Below are positions 6,426 to 16,029 of a stretch of DNA of 64,000 nt, piece after piece (positions within the stretch are counted from its first letter, which is position 1; each line of letters starts with the position of its first letter). Source of the stretch: an uncultured Bacteroidales bacterium. Lineage in GTDB: Bacteria > Bacteroidota > Bacteroidia > Bacteroidales > P3. The position numbers and the translations under genes were made by a program. Location: NCBI GenBank assembly GCA_900317285.1, contig ONGA01000006.1:17683-81682 (forward strand), in the 5' to 3' direction. Below the pieces are notes generated by a model. That model saw only the letters and a program-made list of their open reading frames with translations. It had not been told where the DNA came from and did no database searches.

Positions 6426-9400
6426 ATGAAGAAATATATCCTCCTCGCCTGCGTCGGAATAATTCTCAATTTCCAATTCCCAATTTCCAATTCCGTCCAG
6501 GCGCAGAAACCCAAAACCGTCGAGTTCACCGCCGACGGTCTGCCCGACCAGCTCCTCGAATACATGAACGGCTCCACCTCCGTCAGCGACAAGCAGAAGG
6601 AAAACACCAAAATCATCAAAACCTTCCGCTCCGTCTACCCCAACCTCGACTCCCGACTCCAGGAGCGCCTCGTCGCCTTCTACTCCTATGCCGTCAAGGC
6701 GAAAATGAAGGGCAACCCCGAGATGAGCTCCCTTACCGCTCTCCTCACCGACATCGCCACCACCCCCGCCGGCGGCAAGAACGTCGCCGACGCCTACGGC
6801 AACGTCCCCAACCTCGACGGATTCGTCGCCTCGCTCGAAACCTTCATGAAACGCAGCGCCAAGCCCAAGGCCGTCATCGAATACGTCGAATTCTGCCGAC
6901 CCCTCCTCTCCGACCGCATCCTCTACCACTCCAACAGCAGCGAGTGGCGCTTCGACCCCCGAACCCCCTTCCGCCTCGGTGTCGCCGACGGCATGCCCCT
7001 CGTGTGGTTCGACACTCCCGCCGACCTCCACTATTCCTCCGCCAAGGACGAAGGCGTCATCCACGCCACCACCGGCGTCTACAACTACAAGGACAACGAG
7101 TGGTCGGGCAACGGCGGCCGCATCGACTGGACCCGCGCCGGCCTCGCCGCCGATGTCTGCTACGCCGACCTCGCCGCCTACAAGGCTGTCACCAAATTCC
7201 CCAAGTTCACCGCCGACAGCGTCGACTTCGTCCACACCGGCTACTTCTCCTCGCCCATCCGCGGCCGCGTCGAGGAGCAGGTCTCCAACGCCATGGAGCC
7301 CGAAAAATACAGCTATCCCCGCTTTCGCTCCTACCAGCGCGACTTCGTCATCAGCGACATCATGCCCGACGTCGACTACAACGGCAGCTTCATGATGAAC
7401 GGCTCCAAGTTCATCACCGCTTCCAGCAAGCACCCCGCCTCCCTCGTCTTCCGCCGCGACGGCGTCAAGCGGCTCACCGTCACCTCCCTCAAGTTCACCA
7501 TCACCCCCACACGCCTCGTCGCCGAGAATGCCGCCATTGCCCTCTATGTCGGCTCCGAAGACTCCATCAGCAACACCGGCATCAACGTCCGCTACGTTCC
7601 CGCCGACCGCAAGGTCACGCTCGTCAACGACCCCAAGCGCAACTTCTACAGCCCCTACATCGACTCCTACCACAGCCTCGACATCTACAGCGAGTCCATC
7701 ACCTGGCGCCTCGACAAGGATGACCTCCTCTTCGCCAACCTCAGCTCCGCCGGCACCATCAGCATGGCGACCTTCGAATCCAGCAGCTTCTACACCTTCC
7801 AGAAATACCGCGAAATCAAGGGTATCGACGATGTCAGCCCCGTCGAGCGCGCCTATGAGTACGCCTCCTCCATGGGCTCCGACTTCTCCGTCAAGGGCTT
7901 CTCCAACAGCATCGGCCTCGACATGTCGCAGACCCTCCTCATGATTCACAACCTTTCCAAGCACGGCTTGGTCTCCTACAACGAAATCACCGGCCGCGTC
8001 CAGATCAAGGACAAGCTGGTCGACTACCAGAAAGCCTACTCACGCGACAAGAGCTACGACTACGACGCCCTCAACCTCCAGTCCACCACCAACGGTACCA
8101 ACGCATGCCTCGACTTCTCCAACGACAACCTCATCATCCGCGGCGTCAACACCTTCGTCGTCTCCGACAGCCAGATGGTCGTCGTCTACCCCGACAGCCT
8201 CACCGGCTACCAGGTCACCGTCGGTCGCAACCGTGCGCTCCATTTCTCCGGCCGCATCCATGTTGGCAAGTTCATCCTCTCCGTCACCGACTGCGACTTC
8301 AACTACGAGACCTTCAGCTTCAACATGCCCAAGATCGACCACCTCGAGTTCTACGTCCCCGACTTCAACGAGCCCACCAAGTACGAGCAGCTTGTCCGCA
8401 CCCCCTTGAGCAACCTCGTCGGTACCCTCGAGGTCGACCGCCCCGACAACCATTCGGGCCTCACCAAGAACAAGGAATATCCCATCTTCAACAGCCTCCA
8501 GAACAGCAACGTCTTCTACGACCGTCCCGAAATCCAGAACCGCCAGTACGCCCGCGACCGCTTCTTCTACGTCCTCCACCCCTTCACCATCAACAGCATG
8601 GCCGACTTCGTCACCGACAGCCTCCAGTTCAACGGCGTCCTCACCTCTGCGGGCATCTTCCCCGACATCGTCGAGCCCCTGCGTGTGCAGAAGGACTACT
8701 ACCTCGGCTTCCGCACCGAAGCCCCCGCGGGCGGCTACCCCGCCTACGGTGGCAAGGGCACCTACAGCAAGAAGATTCGCCTTGACCACAACGGTCTCCG
8801 CGGCAGCGGCAGCCTCGACTACCTCGCCGCCCGCGCCTCCTCCAAGGACTTCCTCTTCCTTCCCGACTCGGCAGTGGCAATCACCGACACCTTCGCCGTC
8901 CGCGAGGAACAGGGCTTCCCCGATATCCGCAACGGCAAAGCTGACCTCCACTGGCTCCCCTATGCCGACTCCATGTCGGTGGCGTCGCTCGACAAGGGTC
9001 GCCCCTTCGTTATGTACCGCGGCGAAGCCTCGCTGCGCGGCCATGTGGCGCTGATGCCTAAGGGCGCTTCGGCTTCCGGCACCGCCACCGTCCACGAGGG
9101 CACCTTCGCCTCCGACCATTTCGCTCTCGCCCCGCGTGAGATGAACGCCGAGGTCAGCACCTTCACCCTCCGCTCCACGCGCTACAAGGACATAGCCTTC
9201 TCCGCCACCGACGTCAAGTCTGCCGTCAACTACGATACCCGCCGTGCCGACATCCAGTCGCGTTCGGGCGTGGGCGTCACCCATCTCCCCATCCTCCAGT
9301 ACGACGCCTATGCCGACCTCTTCACCTGGGAGATGGACCGCAAGGAACTCGCCATCGTCAACTCCACCCGCCAGACCTCCGAAGGCCTCGACGGCATGGA

Positions 9401-10988
9401 TATCCGCATGCGTCTCATGAAGCTCTCCGACATGCCCGGTGTGCGTTTTGTCAGCACCGACCCCAAGCAGAACGGCCTCACCTTCCACTCGCTCAACAGC
9501 ATCTACAAGTATGACGACGCCCAGCTCTCCGGTCGCAGCGTCTACCTCCTCACCGTCGCCGATGCAGCCATAGCCCCCGCTGGCGACTCCGTGCATATCG
9601 AAAAGGGCGGCCGCATGTCGCCGCTCAAGAATGCCTCGCTCGTCTGCAACCGCACCGACGCCTATCATTATATATATAATGCCGACCTCACCGTCAGCGG
9701 TGCCGACAGCTACTCCGGCAAGGGCTATATCAACTACTTCGACGACATCAAGAAGTCGCAGCGTATCTTCCTCTCCGACATCGCTGTCAAGAACGGCACC
9801 ACCATCGCCAACGGCAGCATCAGCGACAGTGCCAGCTTCACCCTCAGCTCCGCCTTCGGCTTCGCCGGCAAGGTGCGCGCCGAGGGCAACAAGCAGTGGC
9901 TCTTCTTCGAGGGCGGTGTGCGTCTCATCCAGCCCTGCATCCCCGCTGCCCAGCTCGGTCTCCTAGCCTATGCCGACTACACCGACCCCGAGCACATCCA
10001 CGTCACTGTCCCCGAGTTGCCCACCGACTGGAAGGGCCACCGCATTACGGCATCCATCCTCCTCGACAAGAAGAATCTCCGTCCCCAGCCGGCATTCCTC
10101 ACCGCCGACAAGGTGGCTGACAACGAGCTCCTCTCCGCCCATGGAGTCCTCACTTATCTCGGCGACAAGAAGCAGTACATGATTGCCTCCGAAGCCAAGG
10201 TCGCCGACCCCGAAGCCGTCGTCGAACCCTACCTCGCCATGTCCACCACCGACTGCATGGTGGAGGGTGAGGGCCTCATGAACTTCGCCCTCAAGCGCAC
10301 CCAGGCTTCCTTCTACTCCTACGGTACCGCCCAGGTGGGCATCCAGAACAATGCCGACGACAACCTCACTACCGTCTTCGGCGTCACCTTCCCCATCGCC
10401 GCCGACCTGGTGACGGCTATGGCCAACAACATCAAGGAGGACCTCCGCCTCTCTCCCCTGGGCATCACCACCAATCCCGAGATGCGCCACGCCATGATGC
10501 ACCACCTCGGTGCCGACAAGGGCGCCGCCGCCTATGCCCTCTATTCCGCCACGGGCAACCTCACCACTCTCCCCGATGCCATGAAGTCCATGCTGCTCTT
10601 CGACAATATCAAGTGGCAGTACAGCCCCGCCATGGGTCTCTACTACGACGGCAAGGTGGGTCTGGTCGCCGTGGGCGACAAGCCGATGGGTGTCGAAATC
10701 AACCTCAAGGCCCAAATCTACAAACGCAACAACAGCCAGCAGATGGTCTTCTACGTCCAGGCTGCCAAGGACCACTGGTACTACTTCAAGTTCGACCTCG
10801 GCACGCAGGAGCTTACCATCTACAGCTCCATGGGCACATGGGCCGACCAGGTCAAAGCCCTGCCGCTCGACCAGCGCAAGATTGAAAAAGAAGGTCTCGG
10901 CGTGTTCCGCTACTTTGTGGGCAGCAACTCCTCCGAGGTGCCCAACTGGCTCTCCTGGTTCGCCAAGACAGCCTATCCGGAAAACTAA
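6426..10988 (+). CDS. Very large exported protein of unknown function (1520 residues)
   Basis: The protein starts with a signal peptide (MKKYILLACVGIILNF..., cleavage near VQAQ) and has no other obvious membrane segment, so it should be periplasmic or outer-membrane associated. The first 250 residues look helical; the rest appears to be long beta-rich sequence with many Tyr, Asp and Ser residues and no exact repeats. I recognise no domain. Its length and beta character resemble envelope-bridging or outer-membrane biogenesis proteins, but that is only analogy. Unusually, part of the signal-peptide core is encoded by a low-complexity repeat (6461-6494). The gene converges on aroE with a 4-nt overlap. 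Confidence 0.85.
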   Translation: MKKYILLACVGIILNFQFPISNSVQAQKPKTVEFTADGLPDQLLEYMNGSTSVSDKQKENTKIIKTFRSVYPNLDSRLQERLVAFYSYAVKAKMKGNPEMSSLTALLTDIATTPAGGKNVADAYGNVPNLDGFVASLETFMKRSAKPKAVIEYVEFCRPLLSDRILYHSNSSEWRFDPRTPFRLGVADGMPLVWFDTPADLHYSSAKDEGVIHATTGVYNYKDNEWSGNGGRIDWTRAGLAADVCYADLAAYKAVTKFPKFTADSVDFVHTGYFSSPIRGRVEEQVSNAMEPEKYSYPRFRSYQRDFVISDIMPDVDYNGSFMMNGSKFITASSKHPASLVFRRDGVKRLTVTSLKFTITPTRLVAENAAIALYVGSEDSISNTGINVRYVPADRKVTLVNDPKRNFYSPYIDSYHSLDIYSESITWRLDKDDLLFANLSSAGTISMATFESSSFYTFQKYREIKGIDDVSPVERAYEYASSMGSDFSVKGFSNSIGLDMSQTLLMIHNLSKHGLVSYNEITGRVQIKDKLVDYQKAYSRDKSYDYDALNLQSTTNGTNACLDFSNDNLIIRGVNTFVVSDSQMVVVYPDSLTGYQVTVGRNRALHFSGRIHVGKFILSVTDCDFNYETFSFNMPKIDHLEFYVPDFNEPTKYEQLVRTPLSNLVGTLEVDRPDNHSGLTKNKEYPIFNSLQNSNVFYDRPEIQNRQYARDRFFYVLHPFTINSMADFVTDSLQFNGVLTSAGIFPDIVEPLRVQKDYYLGFRTEAPAGGYPAYGGKGTYSKKIRLDHNGLRGSGSLDYLAARASSKDFLFLPDSAVAITDTFAVREEQGFPDIRNGKADLHWLPYADSMSVASLDKGRPFVMYRGEASLRGHVALMPKGASASGTATVHEGTFASDHFALAPREMNAEVSTFTLRSTRYKDIAFSATDVKSAVNYDTRRADIQSRSGVGVTHLPILQYDAYADLFTWEMDRKELAIVNSTRQTSEGLDGMDIRMRLMKLSDMPGVRFVSTDPKQNGLTFHSLNSIYKYDDAQLSGRSVYLLTVADAAIAPAGDSVHIEKGGRMSPLKNASLVCNRTDAYHYIYNADLTVSGADSYSGKGYINYFDDIKKSQRIFLSDIAVKNGTTIANGSISDSASFTLSSAFGFAGKVRAEGNKQWLFFEGGVRLIQPCIPAAQLGLLAYADYTDPEHIHVTVPELPTDWKGHRITASILLDKKNLRPQPAFLTADKVADNELLSAHGVLTYLGDKKQYMIASEAKVADPEAVVEPYLAMSTTDCMVEGEGLMNFALKRTQASFYSYGTAQVGIQNNADDNLTTVFGVTFPIAADLVTAMANNIKEDLRLSPLGITTNPEMRHAMMHHLGADKGAAAYALYSATGNLTTLPDAMKSMLLFDNIKWQYSPAMGLYYDGKVGLVAVGDKPMGVEINLKAQIYKRNNSQQMVFYVQAAKDHWYYFKFDLGTQELTIYSSMGTWADQVKALPLDQRKIEKEGLGVFRYFVGSNSSEVPNWLSWFAKTAYPEN
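6461..6494 (+). repeat. In-frame low-complexity repeat inside a signal peptide
   Basis: The imperfect unit AATTTCCAATTCCC is repeated here and encodes the hydrophobic core ILNFQFPISNS of the signal peptide. It is far more AT-rich than the rest of the gene. Confidence 0.7.
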
Positions 10989-11707
10989 CGCTTGTACAAC
11001 TCCCAACTCAGGGCGGCTTGCAGATGCAACATCTCCAGGCCGTCCTTTGTCTTTGCCCCCTGGGCCGCCGCCTGGCGCATCAGCAGGGTGGGGGAGGGGT
11101 TGTAGGTAAGGTCATAGACCATGCAGTGCCCGTTCAGCACCTCGGGACACGGCCACGGGCTCCTCTCCGTGTCGGGGAACATCCCCACGGGTGTGGCATT
11201 GACAATCAACGTCGGATGCGAAAAGTCGAAACTTCGGAGCTCCCCGTAACCGATTGCCATTCCCTCTTTTTGCTTTCGGCTGACGAAAGTGTAGGCAACG
11301 CCAAGTTTTCGCAGGGCGTAGGCTACCGCTTGTGCCGCCCCGCCGGTACCCAGAATCAGTGCACGGTTCCATCGCTCTTCGCCTAGGGTTTTCAGGAACG
11401 CGGGGGCATCGGTATTGTGCCCCGTCAGCACATCGCCCTCTACTGTTACACAGTTCACTGCCCCAACGGTTTCTGCCACAGGGTCCAGACTGTCGAGCAG
11501 CGGCACTATCGCCTGCTTGTAGGGCACAGTAACATTGAAACCGCAGATGCCCTCCTCCCTGATCCAGTCGCGCAAGCTCTCAAGGCTCGCCATCTCGTGC
11601 AGCCTGTAGCTGTGGTCCGACAGCCCAAGCTCCTTGAAAAGCCCATCGAAATACTGCTGCGAGTACGAGTGCCCGAGTTTCTTCCCTATCAGTGCGAAAC
11701 GTTTCAT
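10985..11707 (-). CDS. aroE: Shikimate dehydrogenase
   Basis: A 240-residue protein, slightly shorter than the usual 270, that reduces 3-dehydroshikimate to shikimate with NADPH in aromatic amino-acid synthesis. The substrate site is present: SYSQ near residue 14, the catalytic lysine K64 in NVTVPYK, and D100 in GHNTDA. The dinucleotide loop GTGGAAQAV lies at about residues 120-128 and the C-terminal DGLEMLHLQA motif is conserved. It stands alone, convergent with the large upstream gene, with its own -7 box. Confidence 0.95.
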   Translation of the reverse strand: MKRFALIGKKLGHSYSQQYFDGLFKELGLSDHSYRLHEMASLESLRDWIREEGICGFNVTVPYKQAIVPLLDSLDPVAETVGAVNCVTVEGDVLTGHNTDAPAFLKTLGEERWNRALILGTGGAAQAVAYALRKLGVAYTFVSRKQKEGMAIGYGELRSFDFSHPTLIVNATPVGMFPDTERSPWPCPEVLNGHCMVYDLTYNPSPTLLMRQAAAQGAKTKDGLEMLHLQAALSWELYKR

Positions 11708-11729
11708 CTTTTTTCTGGATTTCGAAATG

Positions 11730-11737
11730 CAAAAATA
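11730..11737 (-). promoter_or_regulatory. -7 box of aroE
   Basis: TATTTTTG on the minus strand, 22 nt before the aroE ATG. The -33 element is not at the ideal distance. Confidence 0.55.
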
Positions 11738-11852
11738 CGAAAAAAATCACAAATTGCTCCCTCTAAGGAACTTTTTGCAGGTACGCAGGCTTCGGTTTAT
11801 CGTTTTTATTAGCGTTAAGAATCAATGTTTTGCGAAAAAAAATAAAAAATAT

Positions 11853-11883
11853 TTTGCCATATCGAAAAATGTTTATACTTTTG
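11853..11883 (+). promoter_or_regulatory. Promoter of the tRNA-Leu pair
   Basis: TTTG (11853-11856), a 19-nt spacer and TACTTTTG (11876-11883). The first tRNA begins 35 nt after the box. The initial transcript starts CACCCGCTTTCGAGAG, similar to the start of the candidate RNA at 23,320. Confidence 0.75.
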
Positions 11884-11918
11884 CACCCGCTTTCGAGAGA
11901 AAAATCGAACAGAAAGCA

Positions 11919-12001
11919 GCCCAGGTGGTGGAATTGGTAGACACGCTACTTTGAGGGGGTAGTCGCCATAGGCGGTGCAAGTTCAAGTCTTGTCCTGGGC
12001 A
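11919..12001 (+). tRNA. tRNA-Leu (anticodon GAG)
   Basis: Acceptor arms GCCCAGG and CCTGGGC pair fully. The anticodon stem CTACT/GGTAG holds the loop TTGAGGG, giving anticodon GAG. A long variable arm (TCGCCATAGGCGGT) and the T-arm GTTCAAGTC are present, as expected for a class II tRNA-Leu. The 3' CCA is not encoded. Confidence 0.93.
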
Positions 12002-12041
12002 CAAATCTAAAAGATTCATTCCATGAGTTGGAATGCTACCA

Positions 12042-12126
<85 letters not shown>

Positions 12127-12151
12127 AAAAGACCTCACTGGTCTTTTTTTT
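12127..12151 (+). terminator. Intrinsic terminator of the tRNA-Leu operon
   Basis: An 8-bp stem (AAAAGACC, loop TCACT, GGTCTTTT) continues into a T-tract, immediately after the encoded CCA end. Confidence 0.85.
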
Positions 12152-12238
12152 ATTTCCCTTTCTCTTTTGCGTCTGCTGGAAGTGTGAAAATATTCCTAAT
12201 TTCTTGCCACTTATTCCTGTTTTTTAAATCTTTTTTTG

Positions 12239-12246
12239 TATCTTTG
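12239..12246 (+). promoter_or_regulatory. -7 box of the EEP-nth-BatA-ABC operon
   Basis: TATCTTTG lies 13 nt before the ATG at 12260, leaving a leader of only a few nucleotides. Confidence 0.6.
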
Positions 12247-12259
12247 CAGTCTGTTTATT

Positions 12260-13324
12260 ATGAAGATTCTGCGCATTATACTATTAGTAATCAATATAAT
12301 TGCTGCCGTTGGGCTGATTCTCACCACCCTCGCGGGCTCCGTGGCGCCCTCCCGCAGCATCTGGCCGTCGCTCCTTGCCTATGGCTACCTCCCCATGCTT
12401 GCGCTGAATGTCGCTTTCGTAATCCTCTGGCTCTTCATGGGACGTTGGGAATTCCTGTTGTCCGTGGCTGTGATTGTTTTCCGCTTCTCTTTCATCGGAT
12501 TCTTTTTCCAGGTTGGTGGCACCTCGAAGGTACCGCCGGCGGAAGAGCATCCCGCAATGGTGACCCTCATGACATTCAATGTCCATCAGTTCGGTGGCAA
12601 CGGCAAAGAGGCCATCCCCAAGGACAGCATCGCCAGTGAGTTCCTCTTGCTGGTGCGCGAGCATACTCCCGATGTCCTGTGCCTTCAGGAGTTCAGCAAC
12701 CCCAAGAAGGTCAAGGTGGTCGACAGCCTCGAGCTCATGGGCTACAACCATTACTACAGTGCTTCCGGCTCCAGCACCACCCCCGCTGGCACGGCTGTTT
12801 TCTCGCGTTTGCCCATCATGTATGTCAAAAAAATCGACCGTCAGAAGATCATGGTGGAGATTCTCCGCGGCGACCGTCCCTTCCGCCTCTGCTGCGTCCA
12901 CATGGACAGCTACGCCTTCGACGATGCCGACAAGGAGGAAATCTCGCAGATGGCCCTTGGCAAGGTCGACTCCTCCTCGCGTCGCACCCTCTCCAAGGTC
13001 AAGGAAACCATCCTGCGTCACGAGACCGAGTGGAATGAGATGCTGTACCCCGTAATCGCCGAGTGCAGCAAGCCCCTGATTCTGGCGGGCGACATGAACG
13101 ATATCCCCGGCTCATGGCTCTATGGACGCATCGGCGAGTCCCTCCGCGACACCTACCGCGACAAGGGTCTCGGCTTCTGCACCACCTACAACGGCGGCTT
13201 CCCGCGTTTCCGCATCGATATGGTGTTCCGCAACGACGACTTCGAGACCCTCAGCTACAAACGCATCAAAAGCAACCTCTCCGACCATTACCCCGTCCTG
13301 GTTGCCCTCGAACTGAAAGAATGA
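12260..13324 (+). CDS. Membrane-anchored endonuclease/exonuclease/phosphatase (EEP) family protein
   Basis: The 354-residue protein has three N-terminal membrane segments (residues 1-30, 35-60 and 65-90) followed by a periplasm- or cytoplasm-facing EEP domain. Motifs include MTFNVHQF, VLCLQEF with the metal-binding Glu, LAGDMNDIP, and SDHYPVLVAL with the catalytic Asp-His at the end. EEP domains cleave phosphodiester or phosphomonoester bonds in nucleic acids, lipids or inositol phosphates; the substrate is not evident. The start at 12260 is preferred over an upstream TTG because a -7 box overlaps that region. The stop overlaps nth by ATGA. Confidence 0.88.
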   Translation: MKILRIILLVINIIAAVGLILTTLAGSVAPSRSIWPSLLAYGYLPMLALNVAFVILWLFMGRWEFLLSVAVIVFRFSFIGFFFQVGGTSKVPPAEEHPAMVTLMTFNVHQFGGNGKEAIPKDSIASEFLLLVREHTPDVLCLQEFSNPKKVKVVDSLELMGYNHYYSASGSSTTPAGTAVFSRLPIMYVKKIDRQKIMVEILRGDRPFRLCCVHMDSYAFDDADKEEISQMALGKVDSSSRRTLSKVKETILRHETEWNEMLYPVIAECSKPLILAGDMNDIPGSWLYGRIGESLRDTYRDKGLGFCTTYNGGFPRFRIDMVFRNDDFETLSYKRIKSNLSDHYPVLVALELKE

Positions 13325-13971
13325 TGAAAAAACAGGAGCGATACGACAAGATGATTGCCTGGTTTGAGCAGGCGATGCCCGTGGCGGAGACCGAGCTGCA
13401 CTACGAGACTCCCTTCCAGTTGCTGGTAGCCGTCATTCTCTCTGCCCAGTGCACCGACAAGCGTGTCAACATGGTGACGCCGGCGCTCTTTCGCGCCTAC
13501 CCCGATGCCGAATCGATGGCTGCTGCCAGCAGTGATGACATTTTCCAGTATATCAAGTCGGTATCCTATCCCAACAACAAGAGCCGCCACCTGGTGGGTA
13601 TGGCGCAGCGGCTCCTGAGCGACTTCGGCGGCATAGTGCCCTGCGATGTCGACGACCTCCAGCGGCTTCCGGGTGTGGGACGCAAGACCGCCAACGTCAT
13701 CGCCGCCGTCATCTTCGACCAGCCCGCCATGCCTGTCGATACCCATGTGTTCCGCGTCTCCAACCGCATCGGCCTGACGCACAACTCGAAGACTCCCCTC
13801 GAGACCGAGCGCGAACTTGTCAAGCATATCCCGCCCGAGAAGATTCCCACCGCGCACCATTGGCTCATCCTCCATGGACGCTATGTCTGCCAGGCACGCA
13901 AGCCCCATTGCGGCGAGTGCGGCATCAGCGACCTCTGTGCCTATTATGCCAAGAAAGGAGGCTGCGAATGA
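13321..13971 (+). CDS. nth: Endonuclease III, DNA glycosylase/AP lyase
   Basis: A 216-residue protein that removes oxidised pyrimidines and nicks the abasic site in base-excision repair. The helix-hairpin-helix LPGVGRKTANVI supplies the catalytic lysine, and VDTHVFRV the catalytic aspartate. The C-terminal iron-sulfur site has the canonical spacing C-x6-C-x2-C-x5-C (CQARKPHCGECGISDLC). The start may be 13321 or 13324, since two ATGs are adjacent. Both ends overlap neighbours by ATGA, so it is expressed with the EEP and BatA-like genes, a neighbourhood with no obvious repair link. Confidence 0.96.
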   Translation: MMKKQERYDKMIAWFEQAMPVAETELHYETPFQLLVAVILSAQCTDKRVNMVTPALFRAYPDAESMAAASSDDIFQYIKSVSYPNNKSRHLVGMAQRLLSDFGGIVPCDVDDLQRLPGVGRKTANVIAAVIFDQPAMPVDTHVFRVSNRIGLTHNSKTPLETERELVKHIPPEKIPTAHHWLILHGRYVCQARKPHCGECGISDLCAYYAKKGGCE

Positions 13972-16025
13972 TTTTCAGTGAACCTCTCTTTCTCTGGGGC
14001 CTTTTGGCGCTGGCTTTGCCGGTGGTGGTGCACCTGTTCAATTTCCGCCGCTACCGTAAGGTCTATTTCAGCAATGTCGACCGCCTGAGCGAGCTGCGCA
14101 ACGAGAGCCGTCGTCGCAGCACCGTGCGGCAGTGGCTGGTGCTCCTGACGCGCCTTCTGGCGGTGGCATTCCTTGTGCTGGCGTTTGCGCGTCCCGTGCT
14201 CCCCGGCAAGGGAAAGGCGCTGCACTCCGGCGCCACTGTGGTGAGCGTCTTCGTCGACAATTCCTTCAGCATGGAAAACAGCGGCGCCGACGGCACCCAA
14301 CTCGAGACTGCCAAGCAGAAAGCGCGTGAAATCGTCTCCGCACATCATGCCAACGACCGCTACCAGCTTCTCTCCAACGACATGCGTGGCGAGGAGTTCC
14401 GTTGGCTCAGCCGCGAGGAATTCCTCGATGCCGTCGATGCCCTGCAGATTTCCCCTGCCAGCCACAATCTGGGCGAGGTCGTCCAGCGGCAGTGCGATTT
14501 TATGGCGTCCAGCGGCGCTGCCAACCGCCACGGCTATGTTGTCAGCGATTTCCAGACCTCCTTCTTCGATGGCGGGCATTCGGCATTCGACGTTCAGCAT
14601 CCTTCCTTTAACCATACCCTTGTCCCGCTTGATGCTGTCGCCGCCGACAACCTCTACATCGACACGCTCGTCCTCGATGCTCCGGCCTATTTCGTGGGCG
14701 GCAGTGTGACCGTGGAGGTCACTGTGCGCAACGGCGGCAGGGACGATGTGGAGAAGCTGCCCGTGAAACTCTTTGTCGACGGTCGCGAGCGGGCCATCGC
14801 CACCCTCGACCTCCCCGAGGGCGCCGCCGCCAAGGCGCAGCTCCGCTTCTCGCTCGACAGCCCCGGCTGGCACGACGGCCGTGTCGAGATTGCCGACCAC
14901 CCCGTAGTGTTCGACGACAATTATTATTTCACCCTCCTTGCCGGCGAACCTGTGCGCATGCTCGAGGTCGACGGCTCCCGCCCCAACCCCTCCCTCCAGA
15001 AACTCTTCGCCTCCGATTCGGCGGTGTGCTATGCCTGCTCCTCGCTCGAGGCGCAGTTCTCCGACTATGACTTCATTGTCCTCAACGAGCTCTCCGCCCT
15101 TCCCTCCGGTAGGGCGCAGGCGTTGGCGGCATGGGTCAACGACGGCGGCACCCTCCTCGTCGTCCCGTCAGCCGACGGTGCCCCCGATGTCCTCAACCCG
15201 CTCCTCTCCATGCTGGGGGCTCCCCAATTGGAGAAATGGAACCGCCGGCAGTACAAGGCCTCGCAGGTCGACTTCGCCAACAGCCTTTTCCGCAACGTCT
15301 TCTCCGGCAAAAACGATGAGATGGAGATGCCCTCGGTGCAGGGCCGCTACAACCATGCCAACGCCCGTGCCGTCAGGCAGTCGGTCATCTCTTTCGCCGA
15401 CGGTGCCGACTTCCTCTCCCTCACCCCCTGCGGCAGCGGGCGCCTCTATCTTTTCTCGACGCCTCTCTCTGCCGAATGGACCGACTTTGTCGCCCAGGCG
15501 CTCTTCGTGCCCACGCTCTACAATATGGCGCTCTACAGCCGTCCCTTGCCCCCGGTGGCGTACACTCTCGGCGACCCCTCGCCGATATTCCTCCAGCGTT
15601 CCTACGACCCCGCAGCCACGCCACCCGAGCTTTGTAGCGTGAACGCCTCTCCTGACGCCCGGCAGTCATCCTTCCTCCCCGACATACGCAGGGTGGGGAG
15701 CCGTAGCGTCCTTATGCTCCATGGCGAACTTTCCGCCGCCGGGCACTATCGCATTGGCGACGAGCACCTGGCCTTCAACTACGACCGCCGCGAGTCGCAA
15801 CTCGAATATCTCACTCCCTCCGAGGTGCAGCGCAAGGTGGCCGACATCGAGGGTGTCAGTGTCATCAAGAATGCCGCGCGCCCCCTCGACGCCGAGCTCC
15901 GTGCCCGCGAGGGAGGCACCCCCCTCTGGCGCTGGTGCCTCCTGCTGGTCCTTGCTGCCCTCCTCGCCGAGACCCTCCTTCTCAAAGACAGGGACCTTAA
16001 AGACCTTAAATCCGTAACCTCCTGA
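13968..16025 (+). CDS. BatA-like membrane protein with VWA-type domain
   Basis: The 685-residue protein begins MIFSEPLFLWGLLALALPVV, the BatA/aerotolerance N-terminal membrane domain (LFNFRRYRKVYFSN follows). A second membrane segment near residue 60 leads to a von Willebrand A-like domain with the metal-site start VDNSFSM. Beta-rich domains follow, then a C-terminal membrane helix near residue 660. Such proteins are common in Bacteroidota and are thought to assemble envelope complexes; direct function is unknown. The tail LKDRDLKDLKSVTS is encoded by a short 'GACCTTAAA' repeat. It overlaps nth by ATGA and is followed after 4 nt by the ABC ATPase. Confidence 0.88.
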   Translation: MIFSEPLFLWGLLALALPVVVHLFNFRRYRKVYFSNVDRLSELRNESRRRSTVRQWLVLLTRLLAVAFLVLAFARPVLPGKGKALHSGATVVSVFVDNSFSMENSGADGTQLETAKQKAREIVSAHHANDRYQLLSNDMRGEEFRWLSREEFLDAVDALQISPASHNLGEVVQRQCDFMASSGAANRHGYVVSDFQTSFFDGGHSAFDVQHPSFNHTLVPLDAVAADNLYIDTLVLDAPAYFVGGSVTVEVTVRNGGRDDVEKLPVKLFVDGRERAIATLDLPEGAAAKAQLRFSLDSPGWHDGRVEIADHPVVFDDNYYFTLLAGEPVRMLEVDGSRPNPSLQKLFASDSAVCYACSSLEAQFSDYDFIVLNELSALPSGRAQALAAWVNDGGTLLVVPSADGAPDVLNPLLSMLGAPQLEKWNRRQYKASQVDFANSLFRNVFSGKNDEMEMPSVQGRYNHANARAVRQSVISFADGADFLSLTPCGSGRLYLFSTPLSAEWTDFVAQALFVPTLYNMALYSRPLPPVAYTLGDPSPIFLQRSYDPAATPPELCSVNASPDARQSSFLPDIRRVGSRSVLMLHGELSAAGHYRIGDEHLAFNYDRRESQLEYLTPSEVQRKVADIEGVSVIKNAARPLDAELRAREGGTPLWRWCLLLVLAALLAETLLLKDRDLKDLKSVTS
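15983..16013 (+). repeat. Short word repeat at the 3' end of the BatA-like gene
   Basis: The GACCTTAAA word recurs imperfectly in frame (AAAGACAGGGACCTTAAAG then ACCTTAAATC), encoding a charged tail after the last membrane helix. Confidence 0.6.
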
Positions 16026-16029
16026 TACC

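Noticed and set aside
6324-9668. Minus-strand open frames of 546 and 542 codons
   Set aside because: Shadows of the 1520-residue gene. Composition is dominated by Gly, Val, Glu and Asp and no signal, start context or domain is present.
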